A DNA stretch of 64,000 bases from Neodiprion pinetum (GCF_021155775.2 NC_060232.1:36633089-36697088), one strand, 5' to 3'; positions 1-14,600 are shown, numbered from the stretch's first letter. A program made the numbers and translations. Notes: a model not told the origin generated them from the letters alone.

Positions 1-1099
1 TTAGGCCTGGTAGTACTACTATGTCTAGTAATGCATGTCCAACCATGGAATTCAATCAACCATCGGTAAGCGTGATTCTTAGCTTCAAAGATATCAGGTT
101 TATTTTAAAGAATATAAAAATGATTGGAACGTATCATAATTTATCGCCTCAAATTTCTGAAGTATTTTTCTCATGTTCCAGTATGTAGATGTTGGAATAT
201 TGGATTCAAAGAGATCAAAGAACCTAAATTCTACTTCATTTGGCCACAATCGAATTCAGGACAAGGAGTTTTTGGAAATGATCGACGAAGGCTTATGTCT
301 GAGCATGCATCAACCTTACGCGTCTCTTCTTGTCTCTGGAATCAAGACGTGTGTTTATTTTCTTTGGGTATTATAAGGAAAAAATAAAATTCCACTGTGT
401 TATAATATATTTGGGTTTCAGTCACGAAGGCAGAACATGGTATTCAGCACATAGAGGCAGATTGTGGATAGCAGCAGCTTCGAAAGTCCCGTCGACAGAA
501 GAAATTACAACGCTAGAGAATAGATATCGCGTTTTAAAAAATGGTCGGTTACTGTTCAGTTTTATCTAAAATCAATCTTTGCAATTACACGATAGTTCGA
601 ACTACAATGTTTGAATTATTTGTTTCAGAAAACATCAAGTTTCCCACAAATTATCCAACTGGATGCTTACTAGGCTGTGTCACAGTAGTCGATGTTCTCT
701 CTGAAGAGGATTACCGTAAACAATATCCCGACGGTGATAGCGAGAGTCCGTATATATTCATATGTGAAGACTGTCACGAATTGCCAATAAGATTTCCCAT
801 GCAAGGCAAACACAAAATATGTAAGTATTATAGTGTCTTTGAAAAAAAACCTAGCAATGCTTGCATTACATTTGCCCCTCATTCTATTCTACAACGATTC
901 CTTATTGCTTATTTTATATTTATGTCATCTAAGACTGAATCATTTAGTTTTTGGACTCGGGACAATTGTCACAAAGAACTTCCAATCACCCTATTGTTTT
1001 TTACTTGTAATATTGCCCACAGACAAATTGGATAGCAAAATACACCAGGCCGCAGTTAAGTCTTTGCAGAGGAAAATGAAGCTTCAAGCTGGAACCTAA
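1..1099 (+). CDS. TRIP4: Activating signal cointegrator 1 (TRIP4/ASC-1), C-terminal part, 5' end outside window
   Basis: Five exon pieces join in frame: 3-65 (donor GTAAGC), 182-348, 422-543, 629-820 and 1023-1099 (TAA), each with GT and AG at its borders and phases that match. The product carries the ASCH domain, seen as LSMHQPYASLLV followed by the family signature GxKxxExR (GIKTHEGR, split by the intron at 349-421), then WYSAHRGRLWIAA, and it ends KLDSKIHQAA, which matches the C-terminus of TRIP4. TRIP4 is the scaffold of the ASC-1 complex, known for transcriptional coactivation and for ribosome-quality-control and alkylation-repair roles with the ASCC helicase subunits. The N-terminal C4 zinc-finger part lies upstream of the window. 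Introns are 73-202 nt. The first piece has only short context, so its frame is less secure than the rest. An AATAAA at 1352-1357 could be the polyadenylation signal. Confidence 0.92.
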
Positions 1100-2564
1100 T
1101 TTTCAAATAGCTACTGTAAAACTCTCAAAACTATTGAGATAGATAAGGAAAAATAATGGGCGTTGTATTTAATATTCCCTACGAGCTTACTTGAGGACAT
1201 CCCACCAATGCTTAATGTCAAGGTACTTCTCATGATTTTAATCACGAGTTTAACAGATATTAAAGAAATTCATTAATGATATCATTTGTTCCAAAGGGTT
1301 GTAAGAACTTATACTATATAGGTGATCACACTTATTAAAAATAATTAAACAAATAAAAATAAAAACAGTGTGCTTACTGAATATCTGATATTATTAAAAT
1401 TCCAATAAGTTTCGAAGACTTGGTTAGTAAAAATACATATTTTATTATTGTACAAGTCCTATTATTACAACATGTGTTTCATAACTCACAAATATTCGTT
1501 ACACTATTTAATGCAAATGCAGAAAATCGCCTAAAAAGATTTAACGAATTCATAATCGATATAAATCTTGTGATAAATTTTAAATATTTTTTTGTTAACA
1601 TTGAACGTATAGCCTTAGCTAAAGTATACATACGTATCGTCACATAAAATTTGAAACCTTTGCAACAGATCAGTTAGTTCCATTCTCATTGACTTCAATC
1701 TACTATTAAGATCCGTACATTTTTAAATAATTTTGTGCTTAGTGGACTACTTTTAGTCGAAAGGATAAAATTTAAATTCGTCAAGCAATCTATTTGGCTA
1801 TACAATATTTTGAAATCGCAGACTCTAGTGTCGTTTTCAGTTTTATTTTTCAACAATCTTGCTTTGGATTGCTTAATATCCACATTTGGTTAAATTTTCC
1901 TATGAATTATATGACTATGTTTTGAAATGAAGTTTATAAATACAACATATATGCGCCAAAAATATGATTATTAGTTAATAAATATAATAAATAATGCAGT
2001 GTGCATATGGTGATTACATACAAATATAATGAAAATACATATTCGATTGAAATGGAATTGAAAGGTCTCATCAACTTAATCCTAAAAACTGATTTAAACT
2101 ATAATCATACGTTAATACGAATAGTTAATAAAAGCCTACGGAAATAATTTTCAAGTAAACAGGTAAAAAATAATGATCTTGTTAAATAAGATTTGATAAA
2201 CCTTCTCTTACGATAGAATTTTTTTTTTGTTTTTACCAGATCGCCCAAACATGACAGTTGAAAATTAAACGAGGAAATACATTGCTTACTTTCGGACTAT
2301 TTTGGCACCCGTAAAAAAATTCCAGAAAAAAACAAACAAGTCCTTAATCTTATCGTTTTGCACTTTGTCCCGGTATCTATATCGAAGATTGTAGCGAGTC
2401 TAAGAAATTATTTCAGATTTCTGATTTTTGACTACAACTTGTACACAACTAATTATGTTGCAATTGATACTTGGCCCAAAGTGATCCTGCAAACATCGAC
2501 TAGCCTATATATTATCTATAAATTTGTCCTCTCGGAGGATGCTATATAATAATCTTGTATTCTC
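1100..2564. other. Convergent intergenic / 3' UTR region
   Basis: AT-rich spacer between the stop codons of TRIP4 (+) and tamozhennic (-). It must hold both 3' UTRs. I see no coding exon, repeat array or RNA gene in it. Confidence 0.6.
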
Positions 2565-4957
2565 TTATATATATGTTGGAGAATCTTTTAAACTAGCTCC
2601 ACACGCATCACAGTTAGAAACATTTTTCTCATTTACTAGAGTACATTGCGGGCATTCTTTGCCTCCACTGGCAAGTGGCTTATCTTCGTTACCCTTTCGC
2701 TTTGACTTTCCGCACATCTCACAAATGTCCTTGCCAAAGGTGTTCAAATAAGTGCACGTAGAACACTGCCACTTGGTCTCTTTCTGATTTTCAATATCCT
2801 GCTGGTTTATGTCAAGGTTTCGCATAGAATCGCTTACCTTCACAACGCAATCGATTTCGGTGGACCGTTTTTTGTGCTGATTGGGCAATGTTTGGCTATA
2901 CATTTTATCCCTGTCAGTAGAGTTGTATCGTTCTTGATATGTTCGGTCTCTGAGCTCCTTGTTCAAGTCGTCAAACGAGGATTTTTTTTTAGGTAGAAAT
3001 GATACTTCTTCATTTCCGGCTCTGCCGTTAGTAGCCAATCTGTCGAGTCCCTCAAAATTCGAGCGAACCTTTCGTTTATCCAAATGATTCAGAGCATATT
3101 TCTCCTCCTGATAATTCGACGAGTCTTTGAACGGCTTCTGCCGAATCCTATATAAATCTGATTCTCGCTTATGCAAAACATCTTCCCTGTCTCCCAGATC
3201 CTTCGAATAGCCAAGACTTTCTAAATTTCTATAGACAAAATCCCAGCTACTGAACGAATCTTTTTCAGTACCTCCGACGGGTGATTTCAATGTTTTCTTC
3301 TCGACTTGAGCATATTCGTAATTATTCCCATCCCCAATTTGCCCTTGGCCTGAATCTGCCTCATCGAAATCAGGCGTATAATGTGGAATCGTGTTTGCTA
3401 TTTTTCTGTTATCCTTCTTCTGGTAATTGATAACTGGCGTCGGTGGATCCAGCTCTATCAATTGGCCTGTCGGTACCCCGGCAGGATGGTTGGGTATAGG
3501 CGAGCAATATTCGTTCGCGTTAATACCGCCGAAATACTTGCTGTCAGCTTTATGATGCCCGTAAATATTGAATCTGTTACCAGAGTTATAATCGATCGGT
3601 TGAAAATACTGTAAGTTCATCTGCGGCACATTATTATCCTCCAAATATTTGTATCCAGTCTGATAAGGAGCTGTATAAGTATTGTAATTATTTACAGGAA
3701 AATTGTAAGGAGTGGCAGCTATCAAATCGATGGTATTTGACGGTATCTGCCTGTAGTCCCTGTAATTTGCAGTCTTTACACGATTGTGGTGCATTTTCTC
3801 AAGAAATCTGTAATTCAATGCACGTATTGCTTGCTCAGGTGTCCCGACATGGTTTTCTCTAAATTCCAACACTTCGAGCCATGAAATGGTAAAATTTTGA
3901 GATACACTCTCCCAGATCTGTTTTAGTATCTGCAAATAAAAGTAATTGATTTATATTTAGGTAAACTGAAATGTCAACACATTGATAAGAAATTGAATTA
4001 TTATTCCATTTCACTTTTGTACAATTGACAATTGGTATTACCTGGCACTCAACAAAGGCCACAATTGCGTCTCGACTAACATTGGAGACTTTGTCTGGAT
4101 CAATTGGACCTTCCAGGATCAATTCCCCCAGAGCTGTGTGTCTATAACCCATCAACTCGAACATGAGTTCCGCTCCAATCAGATTGACATCAACCTCGTG
4201 TTTGTAATATCCACTGTAAGTCTGAGGAAATAAATTTCTACTTTCCATTAAAAGTGCACAAAAACGCTGTGCAAGTTAATTCAGACTCAGACTTCAAATT
4301 TCGCTCCTGCAGTTTGAAACTGACCTTCAAATTCTTATATTCCTTTCTCCAAGGTTGAGCAAGCAAGTTAGCAGCATACAAGGCAATCGCATTCCAAGCA
4401 TTGCAGGCCCTGTACCCACTAAAATCTTGCACAGTTGCAGCAGACCTGTTTAGTATATCAGCTGTCTCTTGAAATTCGTATTTGTTGTCGTTCGGTACAA
4501 GGCATAAAAATTCTTTGATGAAACCTGGTAGAAGAATAGCGTTATAATGGGTTGAAATTTGTTTAAAAAGTTTTGAAATAATCGGGGAATATTCTGAGTG
4601 TTACAGGTGAAAAACGGCTATTTCATAGATTTTAAATGAAAAAAAATCTAGTTTGCAGAATGGATGAGAGATGATGCATGATTCTGTAAATAGTCCATCT
4701 GAATTCCAGGTTGTAAATCAAATTCCCTAGATTTTCCCAGCTCTCTTGGTTTGTAACAAGTATGTACTCCCTATATTAAACTATTCCCGTTTAGTTGAAT
4801 TCAGCATTGAACTGTCTGCTATACCTTCAAGCTTTTGCCGCTGCTGCAACTTTAAGGGGCTATCGTCTGTTTGCAGGTAAACAAGATGGCTTTGTTCAAG
4901 CTTGATGCTGATATCCTGCAACCGATCTCGACATCTTCGAGTCAAATCTTCAGCCAT
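2565..4957 (-). CDS. tamo: Protein tamozhennic (PUB domain plus RanBP2-type zinc fingers)
   Basis: Four coding exons on the minus strand join in frame: 4957-4825 (ATG at 4957-4955, just after an acceptor at 4968-4967), 4524-4325, 4221-4042 and 3929-2565, giving 625 residues. Exon 1 reads through YLQTDDSPLKLQQRQKLEG; the PUB-like helical domain spans about residues 70-200 (AANLLAQPW, KHEVDVNLIGAELMF, MGYRH). A long low-complexity polar region follows. The C-terminus has two CxxC-x10-CxxC fingers of RanBP2/NZF type (WQCSTC...CEMC and ECPQC...CDAC); the second lacks the usual tryptophan before its first cysteine. Drosophila Tamo restrains nuclear import of the NF-kB factor Dorsal, and the vertebrate relative SPATA2 bridges CYLD to LUBAC through its PUB domain, so a role in NF-kB/ubiquitin signalling is expected. 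The 5' UTR continues in an unresolved upstream exon beyond 4966. Confidence 0.9.
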
Positions 4958-4966
4958 TTTTATATG

Positions 4967-7900
4967 CTGTAACAAATTAATTAGATGGTTATTATTATAC
5001 AACAAATCCATAAGCCTTATTGCGATATTCTCATACTCAAGGCTTTGCACACTGTTTCATACTGCTCGATGATTACGATCATGTTTATCAAATATGACAC
5101 ACCTGACAAAAGGATTCTGTAACATGTTCCACATACTTTATCGATAAAAAAAAAGACAAGTCTTTCAGATTCTGAGGCCAACTTATGTTGATATATATGA
5201 GTACCCATAATTCGTGAACATTTTGTAAAGGTGTAAGAAAAGTTTTGATTAATTTTGTCAGATTGGGGTTCGGGAACTTTGGATGACAGCGGTGGGTGCG
5301 AAAACTATACTTAGTTCGCATTGAAAGTATGTGGGCATCAGAATATTGCAAGCAATTTCGGTGTCCGTACCTTTTACTTGAATTACGAATCGACGATTTG
5401 GAGATATCAGCTAAAATTACTTGAGGGTTATGTCGGTTTATACGGTGTAGAAACGGGGAGCAGCTGCATAAGTTTTTATCGAAATGAAGTGCGATTAGAG
5501 ACACATCGAAAAGACTTGGGGACATCTCGTTGTCGGATAGATAATCTATAAATTAATCAAACCTGATAACAGCCCCGGGATCTCGAAGAAAAGCCCGATT
5601 CAAACTGCCGAAGGCTCCAACCTATAAATAAATGCTATATTTAGATGCCATGCCACCTTAATTGCTGCAGCTACCGAGCATAACGGCGTTTTCAGTAATT
5701 AATTAGTTGACATTATACGTTGGAGGCATTTTCGATGCTTGATATCCGGCAAAGGTACGCATCAGACTTTTTGCGTATTTATTTATTTTATTTCTTTATG
5801 GTTATGTTTTTAACTTTCGACTTCTTCCCCACCAGAAATTCAGGCCTGTGGCAGTCATAAACTCATGATTGCGAAGGCGTGAAAGGGACTCCGCTCTGCA
5901 GCAATTGACAGCTGTTTTTGCGCGTCCGACAAGCTGCGCGGTCCGCGATTTTTTTTAAATCCCAGTGTCTAACTATAATTATAGTCATTCCGAGGAATTC
6001 CATCGTCTGGTGGCATCAAATGGCAACTTTCTATACCGTCTGGAAGGGTACGAATGCGAAAAAACACTGCTGATTCTTTTGATGGTAACTGCGTTGACTG
6101 AGGATATATTTTTCGGTCAACGGTAACTGTGATGTGTACAGCAAACGCCTGCGCTATATGCAACAAAAATTCATGTAAGTATCGCCGTAAGACTAGCGCA
6201 TGGAGTAACCTGCTTGTTTTTATCTTGTCCCAAACGCAAGATTTTATTGTTAGACATTATTAACACGCATGGAGTTTATTTATGATTATTAAAACTCTTT
6301 CTTGCAGAAACCAGCACTGTTCTGATATTACCAGCGATAACGATTATTTCTTTCCATTGAAAAACTTTTAATTACACAAACTTTTCATCGGGTAAACCAT
6401 ATTGTCCGGATGAATATAAATATTTTCAATGGGCAGGAATTTTCCTCTACAAAATCCGTAGTAAAATCTTATTCATGGTTTGTTCTTATTCAATTTTCGT
6501 AGCTTAGGATTCAAATATGTTTAAGTAATGCCAGCATTATTATTCGGCAAAAAAAAAACTACACAAATTCAGCTTCGGTGAAGAATAAATAACTAAATTC
6601 GTGGAAAAAAAAATCTGGAATTCTTTAAAATCACATTACATAGAGTGCCGCAAAGATTTTCAAGAAATTTATACGGTCAGAATAAGGATAAGAAAAATAA
6701 AAAAATATAAACTCTTAAACGCCCTATTGTGGACTAAGAACTGATTCGGCCTATTTATGGTCACATTATTTGAGCAGTATATCTACGAAAACATACTGAT
6801 CGCCTCATCGTTAATGTGTCGCCCTTTCACCGAAATGAATAAGTGTGATTAGATCCTCTTGTAACGCGACAGGTAGTAACTAGACATTTGATCGTGCTGA
6901 CATGTAACATCGATATTATTGATCATAAGTGCCGTAAGCTAAATTTACCGTGGAAATGTCAAGGTTTCTTCTTCGCAGGCTTGCAGAGCACCGCGGAAAC
7001 GTCATTTTAAATTACAGGTGCGGTTGAAGAAAAATGTCACTGAAATAAGGGCATGGCTTTTGAGCGAACACCGCATTCTCTGGCGTGCCATGCGGCATAT
7101 ACATTTACGCGAAGAATATGCTGGGATGGGTCCGGGATGGATCATGTCATGCGAGTTATGATGCAGCCTGAGCGAATGATCTTCTCGAGTGTAGGAAGTT
7201 GTCGACATTTCTAGTATTATCTATTATTCGCACTTTACGTCCAGCCCGGCATTCCACTTCTTCGTATAATATATTGATATCTATTAATCATATAACTTAT
7301 TACTGCACTTAGCAGCTGTTTGCATTTGAAAATTCCATCTATTCCGCGCGTGACATAGTTACGTTTCGTAAAACTCTTACACATCCTCACCGACTTTTAA
7401 CACCTATGATAATAAGCGTGAAACCTTCAGCTGACAATCGGCTCAAGTTTCGCAAGGAAATATGATTGTGCATTGTAACTGTTTGCGGCACCGAGAAGCT
7501 TCGCCCCCGCCAATTTTACCGAGATGAGTGCGTTATGTTAGGTATGTATCCTAGTGTCTCTTTCGTTCTAACGGGCCTAGATACCTTAGGCATTATTCGT
7601 AAGACTTCGGTCTTGACTTACAGGAAATCATTTACATTATGTAATTACGCACAAAGAAAAAAACAAAAAAAAAAAAAAACACATCGAGGTCTCATTATTC
7701 CGACTAAACAGAGATGATATAAAATACAACGAATGCGGAATAAAAAATCTTGCGGCAGTAACATCTGTGATTTATGTCTGTGTATTCATACGCGATCTTC
7801 TCATATTACAATTCTGCCTGTACGATCCTAATTTTGTACGCTTTATATCAAAGTCTACTTTTAAAAATTGATTCACAATACTTCAAGGACACCTTGATTG

Positions 7901-10900
7901 GTGACCACGATTTCTGTGTACGTAACGCCAATTCGTGTATTTCACGTTTAAAAACTAACGCGATAATACGTTTGAAAAGAATTTTTAATCGATCGGAATC
8001 GTCATTGTACACGCGAGATCTGACGATCAAAGAGTTTACCGTACATGTACATAATGATTTTTCTCGTGTCCTTGCAAATATATCTCGTGACGTTTGAACA
8101 ATTACAGTATAAAATATTCTGAATTAACATACCTGTATGTATAGTAAGAACAGCTTAATGCCGCTGTTTAATCGGCTCGTATCATGTGATGCAGATTCGA
8201 AATTACATTATAAAAAAAACTTGTAATAACGTTACAACAAATTATGAAACGTTATGAATTTTTATTGCATCCTTGAAGCGTCCATCAATAACATCCAAGA
8301 CCAAAACTGAAAAGTATCGCACACCTGCAAAGTGTGTGCAAGCACGTATATTCGTGGGGTAAACCCGTTGTTGTACTCGCTTGTAATAACGTAACGTAGG
8401 AATTGCCGCTATTCATGAGTGGTTATATTCTGAACAGACATTACACGCATGCATACGGGCGGTAAGGACAATACATCATATCTACGTGGCCATAAGAGAG
8501 TTCACTGAGCTTGATGAAACGCCTTTGTGAATATTCAAGGCAGCGTTCTTATTCTGGTTCAAAGGTCAGTGGTTTTTTTCATTGCCTACAGCACAACGAT
8601 GCTGATTATAAATAATTTGGACGCATGTGATTTTGTTCATCTTCCACGGATGCTTAAAGGTTGCACGAAGAATCATTCTGTTCGATCTATTTAATGCGAC
8701 GGGAAAGGTGAAGAAATAAAAAAAGAAATTGCCGTATAATCTCTTTATTGACGAAGTGGATGTAATTTTCACGAACTTATTTGACTTGTTGACTTGACTA
8801 GTATTATCGTGGAGTGAAGAATTTTGAAAAAAATGTAATATGAAGTAAAATCTAATTCTATTACATATTTGTCGCTAAATTTGAAATCGACAGGAAACCA
8901 CGGATTATTCAAATTAGCTTATTTCGTAAGAATTAACTTACAAGTACGGTATAATTTAATCGTAAAAATCAACGACCATTTCAAACCAAATCACCTTGTC
9001 CTCACCGATTCCTAATGCGTGACATCTATAGCTATATGTATAACTTTATCGAGTGTTTCGAGAACGATTTTAAAAGTCGGAGTCAGATAATAACGAATGT
9101 GACAACCAAACTTTCGGCAACAGAAAAAAATGACAGCATGAATATGCATACGTATGTTGCTTTGAACTATTCATTCTTTCGAGAAATCAGCTTATGCACA
9201 CATTAAAAAATGTACTCTCCAAAATCAGGTAAAAAAAAAAAAGATACCAAGGACGCATCATTTCTCAAACTAATTGAATGCGGCATACAAATAACGTTCT
9301 TTTTAGAGTCTCCTGATCCGCAATAGAAATACCAAAACTCGATTCGGCAGCATTAATGTAAGCGCCAATTTAATTTGAGACTTAACACATGACCTTAACG
9401 TCGGGGATAAATTGCGGACTTTGAAAATACGTGAAACGGGCGTGTGCGAGAATCCTTGCGATTTCGTAGTCCTTGTCGTGACTCGAGGTTCATATTATGC
9501 CTGTATTATGAGACTTTTTAATTTTGCGAAAGAAGAGCCGACGCAGTCAAAGATCCAAATGCCCGAGGGTAGTGGCGATTATCTCGCTCGTCAAATTCGT
9601 CGAAGATGGTCGAGCGATGCTGTTGCCTGTACGTTAATTGGGATATAATTAGGCATACAGCGTGATGCATTTACGATAATGTGTGATAATTAGATAGCTT
9701 GCAGCCCTAGCGAGGAAACCAACGTGGATCTGCATGTGTGGAAATGCGTAAACTTTACGCCTGAGCCTTACAAGGCAGAAGTGTTTCCACTTATTTCTAG
9801 CTTTGCTGTACAGTTATACATAAATTGGCATCAGCTGTCAACTAAACTATATTCTCCTGACCAGTTCGATGTAACTGCAAAAGTCAATTGCGTTACGTTC
9901 GTCCATTCCTGTATCTTAATATGCCGCGTTGCGTGGTTTCCAAGAAGTGCGAATTTGCGTCGTTACAAGTCGTACACTATGCGCAGCTGATTTGCGAAAT
10001 TAGAAAATTTTTACTTATGAACGCATGCCCATCGCGTCCGATATATCCGCAAGTCGATACTTCGGATATTAAAACAAATAAACCGAATCCGTCGAGTGTT
10101 TTAATTACGTTTATTAAAGTACGTATTTAGCATACCTTTAGAACTATACGTATATGCTTAATTTCTCACAGAGCTAATAAACTCTCGAGAAGATACGAAG
10201 GACGAATACTTTTTTTTTGTCATTCCTGTGTTCCTTCTTTATTCACATCGTTATTACCATCGTCATTTGAATAATGAATCCGGGCCAAAACGCACACTAA
10301 ACGTTTTTCAACGCGATGTCTGGACCCGATTGGCACTGAGTGTAATTAATAAAAAAAAAAAGAAGAAAAAAGAAGCAACGAACAAACACGGCAAAAAATA
10401 ATCTCCCATCGTTTCGTTTCGATCAATTAATTTTGGCGCAGTTTAGACCACGGGTCATTATTATACCTATGTATCCTTGCTGCGTAACTACACTATGATT
10501 ATATTGCGAAGAAGTTTGCCTTGCATTTTGAAAAATTGACTTGAAATTACTGTTACATCTATAGAGACAGGCTAGCGCTGGGTTATAGGTGATATAGATT
10601 ATAACGCGGATGCATCTCTTGCTAAAATTTTTTTAATCACCTCCCAAGCCGCGTAGGATGCGATTATTGCAATAACATCAATAATTCCTGGGTATACCCG
10701 ACATTTAGATATTCAGATACCATTACAAACTATCACAACGTGAAAAATGATCGGGTAATTCCGACCTACATAGACGTAAGAATTAAACGCAGGTGTGAAT
10801 ACGTACACTGTTACACTTTGATTAGCCTAGATGAGCCGAGGATGAACACACTCGGCAAAAGTTTATACCCTTCTAAGATATAAATTAACGCCGGATATTT

Positions 10901-11807
10901 TTGCATGTGAAAAGCGGACAGGTATCTTGCATGAACGATGCTCCTCCCGGTCACTCGCTGGATTTCTGCCGGCACGTGCTCGGTTCATATATTCATCTTA
11001 TTACGCAACGAATCAGCCCAGGTTGGATACACACAGTGTGTATAAAAATGCGATACTTAACAGGTGAATACGGAATAAAATCACATGTTCGTACTGTCGC
11101 ATTCGTTTGCTCTGTCGTTCAATGCTTCTCGAAAACCCCGGAAAATTTGTGCAATTTTCATAGTAAAGGTTGAATGAATTTGGAAATATCTTTGCACGCG
11201 ATACGTAGAGAGTAGAGAGAAAAAGTGATTTTTCATAAATTCTCATTAGCAGAGATGCGCGTTGTCTGCATCTTTTCAATTTATAGTGCCAACATGCAAC
11301 AGTTTCTTGAATTTCCTCGAGACGAAAAATAAATCGTGATCATCGAGATCGTTGGTATGCATCGCTCTTAAATAACTGGCTTTCGACACGTAACGATGAA
11401 ATAACATGGCTAGGAATATAACTTGCTTAAATGTTAAACTTCCCGCGTGATGAAACTAACGATTTTTCTTATAATATTGAATTTTAATTTTCTATCCCTG
11501 CCAATTATTCTTCAAACATTTATATATTTAACAAATAAGTTCGTACAGTCGAACACAATTAAAGTGCCAGCAAACTTTTACGAATTATAATGAACGCTCG
11601 ATGTTGGGTCGCTCCAGCTGAAACATCACAAAATATGACTAGTTTTTCGTATTTTTATTTGTATATTCGATACCAAAAAAGTTTGGTCATTGACGAGGAG
11701 TTGGACTTGTTTGAAATTGGTTGAAAATCGATATGATGATAAAATATAAGACCCATAGTCAAACACTTGATCAATTTATGTATACAGCCAGAGAGACAGA
11801 CAGAGAG

Positions 11808-11843
<36 letters not shown>

Positions 11844-13688
11844 CGGCAAGTGATATTTATTTGACAAAGTCAAATATGGCAGTCAAATATAATTAGAAAA
11901 CGAGTCACATAAGAAAATATCATTAGAAGCCAAAACAGAGAGAAAAAAACGACTATCATCAGTTGAACGATTTGCGCTGTCAAGTTGAACACCATTTACT
12001 TGATAAACCTGAGAAACTCCTGACAAGGTAAACGATTTTTTTTAACAGCATACATATTTAGTTTGATTCAAAAAATCTTTTCCATGTGTAGACATCATCC
12101 AACTTGTTGACTTATTCTTTTTGTCTAATTTAAGGAAATGTCAGACTACTTAGCAAAACCTATGTTATGATTTTAAAAAGCTGAAATATTGAATTTGGCA
12201 ATCAGTTCGATAAATTTCGTTCGACACGCCGCGCGTGGGTTGTCTTGGCATAAATTTTTCAACGGATGTTTGCAAAATGTCGAAATTACCATATTTTTGG
12301 CGACGCTCTACTGTAGGTACGAGTCACGCCGCACTTTCGGTTACGAATAGCGGCTGCTATTTCACGCCTGTAACACCTTCGAAAGTTCTTTTCCTCCCTA
12401 TTTTTATTTTTCGAAAATCCCATTTTGTTTTCTTAAACTTGACAAATTCGGTAAAACATCTGTGCTGAATTTTTTCTTCGGTGTATAACATATCAGAAAC
12501 AGCATTCTCCGGGAATAAAAATGAAAGTGAAATAAATTCCGCTTGTACGAAATTATAGGTGTAATAAATTCTTCCAAACCGGCGATAAAATCGCCGTGAT
12601 TTTCAGCCGGTGAAGGCACTCAAAAATTAAACACCCTGTATCCGTGTCTAAGTATCAACGAGTTCTTCACGCGGCGATGTCCAAATTAGCAGCTTTATAA
12701 ATCTTCCCACACCAGCAAAAAAAGAACGAGGATGGCCAGCGATGGAATTCTTGAAACAACTATCGCTTATCTAGTATTTTCTCGAATCGTAACTAACGGA
12801 GTACCAAACCTCCTTGGCTGTCTTTTCCTCATAAATATTCAGCCCGCCTCTGACAGCAGGGAACCGTTTTAGAACATCTTACATATCCGCGACCTTCTTG
12901 GCTTTTAAACAGTGGTCGGTTCATCCGCCGAGAGATTTCGTGTTTAACTGATAAATTAACATTTCTACACGACGGCCAACCTGCTAAGCTAATTATTCGA
13001 CGTCAGACTGCGCAATAAAAATTATATACTTGACTCGTGCATATATATGTACACGAGTAAATTAAAATGTGTTTGTATATCCTGAAGGTGGATCTTTCTG
13101 CAATCCACCGCAATGAATTGGGAAACAAATTTTGCAAACTGGCCATTTAACGTGTCTAATTCACGTTTATTCACCGCAGCATCCATTTATCATCCACCTT
13201 TTAACCCACTCGTAATCGTATGGAACACGACACGCTGCGGGCACTACCGGCATATCCTGTTATAAAAATACAAATCCCATTACGAGTTGCAACGGATGAA
13301 AAACGCTTTCATTCAATTTTATCTCGTATGAAGACAACACTAGCACCTATCGAAGAGAGGTGGATGTACCAAATTGATACGAAATAGGGTATTTCGAATA
13401 CTACAATAAAAAGTTTTACCTTATGTTGTACACAATTTTTATTTCTGTTTTTTTTTTTACATTTTTATAGTCTAACCTTGAGATATCTAAATACAATCAG
13501 AAGAATAAAAAGAATAAACAGAATGGTTGTATTACGGATTGAAATGTCATTTGCACGAACAGCCATCCATTCCGCACCGGCACGTTACGTGCACGTGGCG
13601 TGGATTTAATCCGTACCGTACAAAAGTTCTCCAGCGTGGTCTCAGCTTTTCTTTTGATTGTATTCATTCACGTATTGAATAATAATTT
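4967..13688. other. Long non-coding stretch upstream of tamozhennic
   Basis: The start of this stretch should contain the tamo promoter and a non-coding first exon; a GC-richer patch at about 5820-5960 is a candidate but I could not fix a donor or TATA box. The rest is AT-rich with only short, unconserved-looking open frames, homopolymer runs (e.g. near 7660 and 10350) and a GA microsatellite at 11811-11840. I see no gene here. Confidence 0.5.
11811..11840. repeat. (GA)n microsatellite
   Basis: Fifteen uninterrupted GA dinucleotides, preceded by imperfect GA/GACA repeats from 11791. Confidence 0.9.
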
Positions 13689-13842
13689 TTTATTGTTTTT
13701 TTTTCCTTTTTTTTTGTTTTCCTATATACGATCGTGGTTGCAGCGTTGTTATAATTTTCAGTCGTGATGCTCGTCGTCCGTGTGCGCGTCGATGATAGTC
13801 ACGTATCAACCGGACGGAGACTGCAGCGATGCTCGAAGCTGC

Positions 13843-14518
13843 TCACTGACGTCCGTAAACCGGGTTTGGTTTGTAGGTTTCGTCCTCTGCGGGGTGAGCC
13901 TCGTTCCAGGCCAAACTCTTGAGGATTGCTTCTGGGATTTCCGGGGCGACAGGGATGGCGTTACCTCGTGCGTTGTATCCGTTTTCGTCGGCGACGTATG
14001 TGATCTCTACCGGTGTTCCATCCGGAGCCGTGTACCGGTATACACCCTGTACGCTTGGTGCGGGCTCACCGTTGGGTCCTGCGGGCTTGGGGACGCTGGT
14101 CTCAGCGGCCGCGATTCCGTTTTCGGTTTCGTATTTATAGCTGTAGGAACCGTCCGGGTTCTGCTCGGAGTCCAGGCTCACGATCCTCGCCGATCCTTCC
14201 TTGGAGACGTACTGGGCCTGGTTGGTGTAAGCCTGAGGCGCTGCGTATGCGGAAGCCACGAGGGCGAGAGCACAGATCTGTTGATAATTGGTAAAAGGGT
14301 GTCGATTAGTTACGATAGATTGGCGATAGTGTGCGGTTGACCGATTTACTGCAAGATTACCAATTGCAATAAGACGTGTAGCGAAATAGAGTGCGATCGA
14401 CTTGGAGGGTAATTTGGCAAGACCGAATGAGGTCTTTGAAGATCGGATTCAGAGATGAATTCTCGTCTCACAATTAGAAATATTCGTAACGATAGAGTAA
14501 ACTTACGAAGAATTTCAT
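13843..14518 (-). CDS. Cuticular protein, RR-1 type, 148 residues
   Basis: Two exons: 14518-14507 (ATG AAA TTC TTC, donor GTAAGT) and 14277-13843. The joined N-terminus MKFFICALALVASAYAA is a typical signal peptide, so the protein is secreted to the cuticle. Residues about 45-115 form the extended Rebers-Riddiford domain of RR-1 type: NPDGSYSYKYETENG, then YRYTAPDGTPVEITYVADENGY and the P-rich tail IPVAPEIPEAI. RR-1 domains bind chitin and occur mainly in soft or flexible cuticle. The gene is head to head with the RR-1 gene starting at 15322. An AATAAA on the minus strand at 13694-13689 fits the 3' end. I cannot name the exact orthologue; it resembles larval/endocuticle structural proteins. 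Confidence 0.93.
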
Positions 14519-14572
14519 TTTGGATTGCTGTTCTTGGTAGATGCACAGGAGGAAGATCGAACTGTGATTGAC

Positions 14573-14600
14573 TGATCAACGAACGATCCGCATATTTATA
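14573..14600 (-). promoter_or_regulatory. TATA box and TCAGT initiator of the minus-strand cuticle gene
   Basis: On the minus strand TATAAATA lies at 14600-14593 and TCAGT at 14575-14571, about 27 bases apart as expected for an arthropod TATA/Inr core promoter. The leader to the ATG at 14518 is about 55 nt. Confidence 0.8.

Noticed and set aside
5088..5525. 145-codon minus-strand frame upstream of tamo
   Set aside because: No domain features; probably part of the tamo 5' region, and composition is unlike the neighbouring coding exons.
13780..14340. 186-codon plus-strand frame
   Set aside because: It is the antisense of the RR-1 cuticle gene and crosses its intron; low-complexity shadow without domain features.
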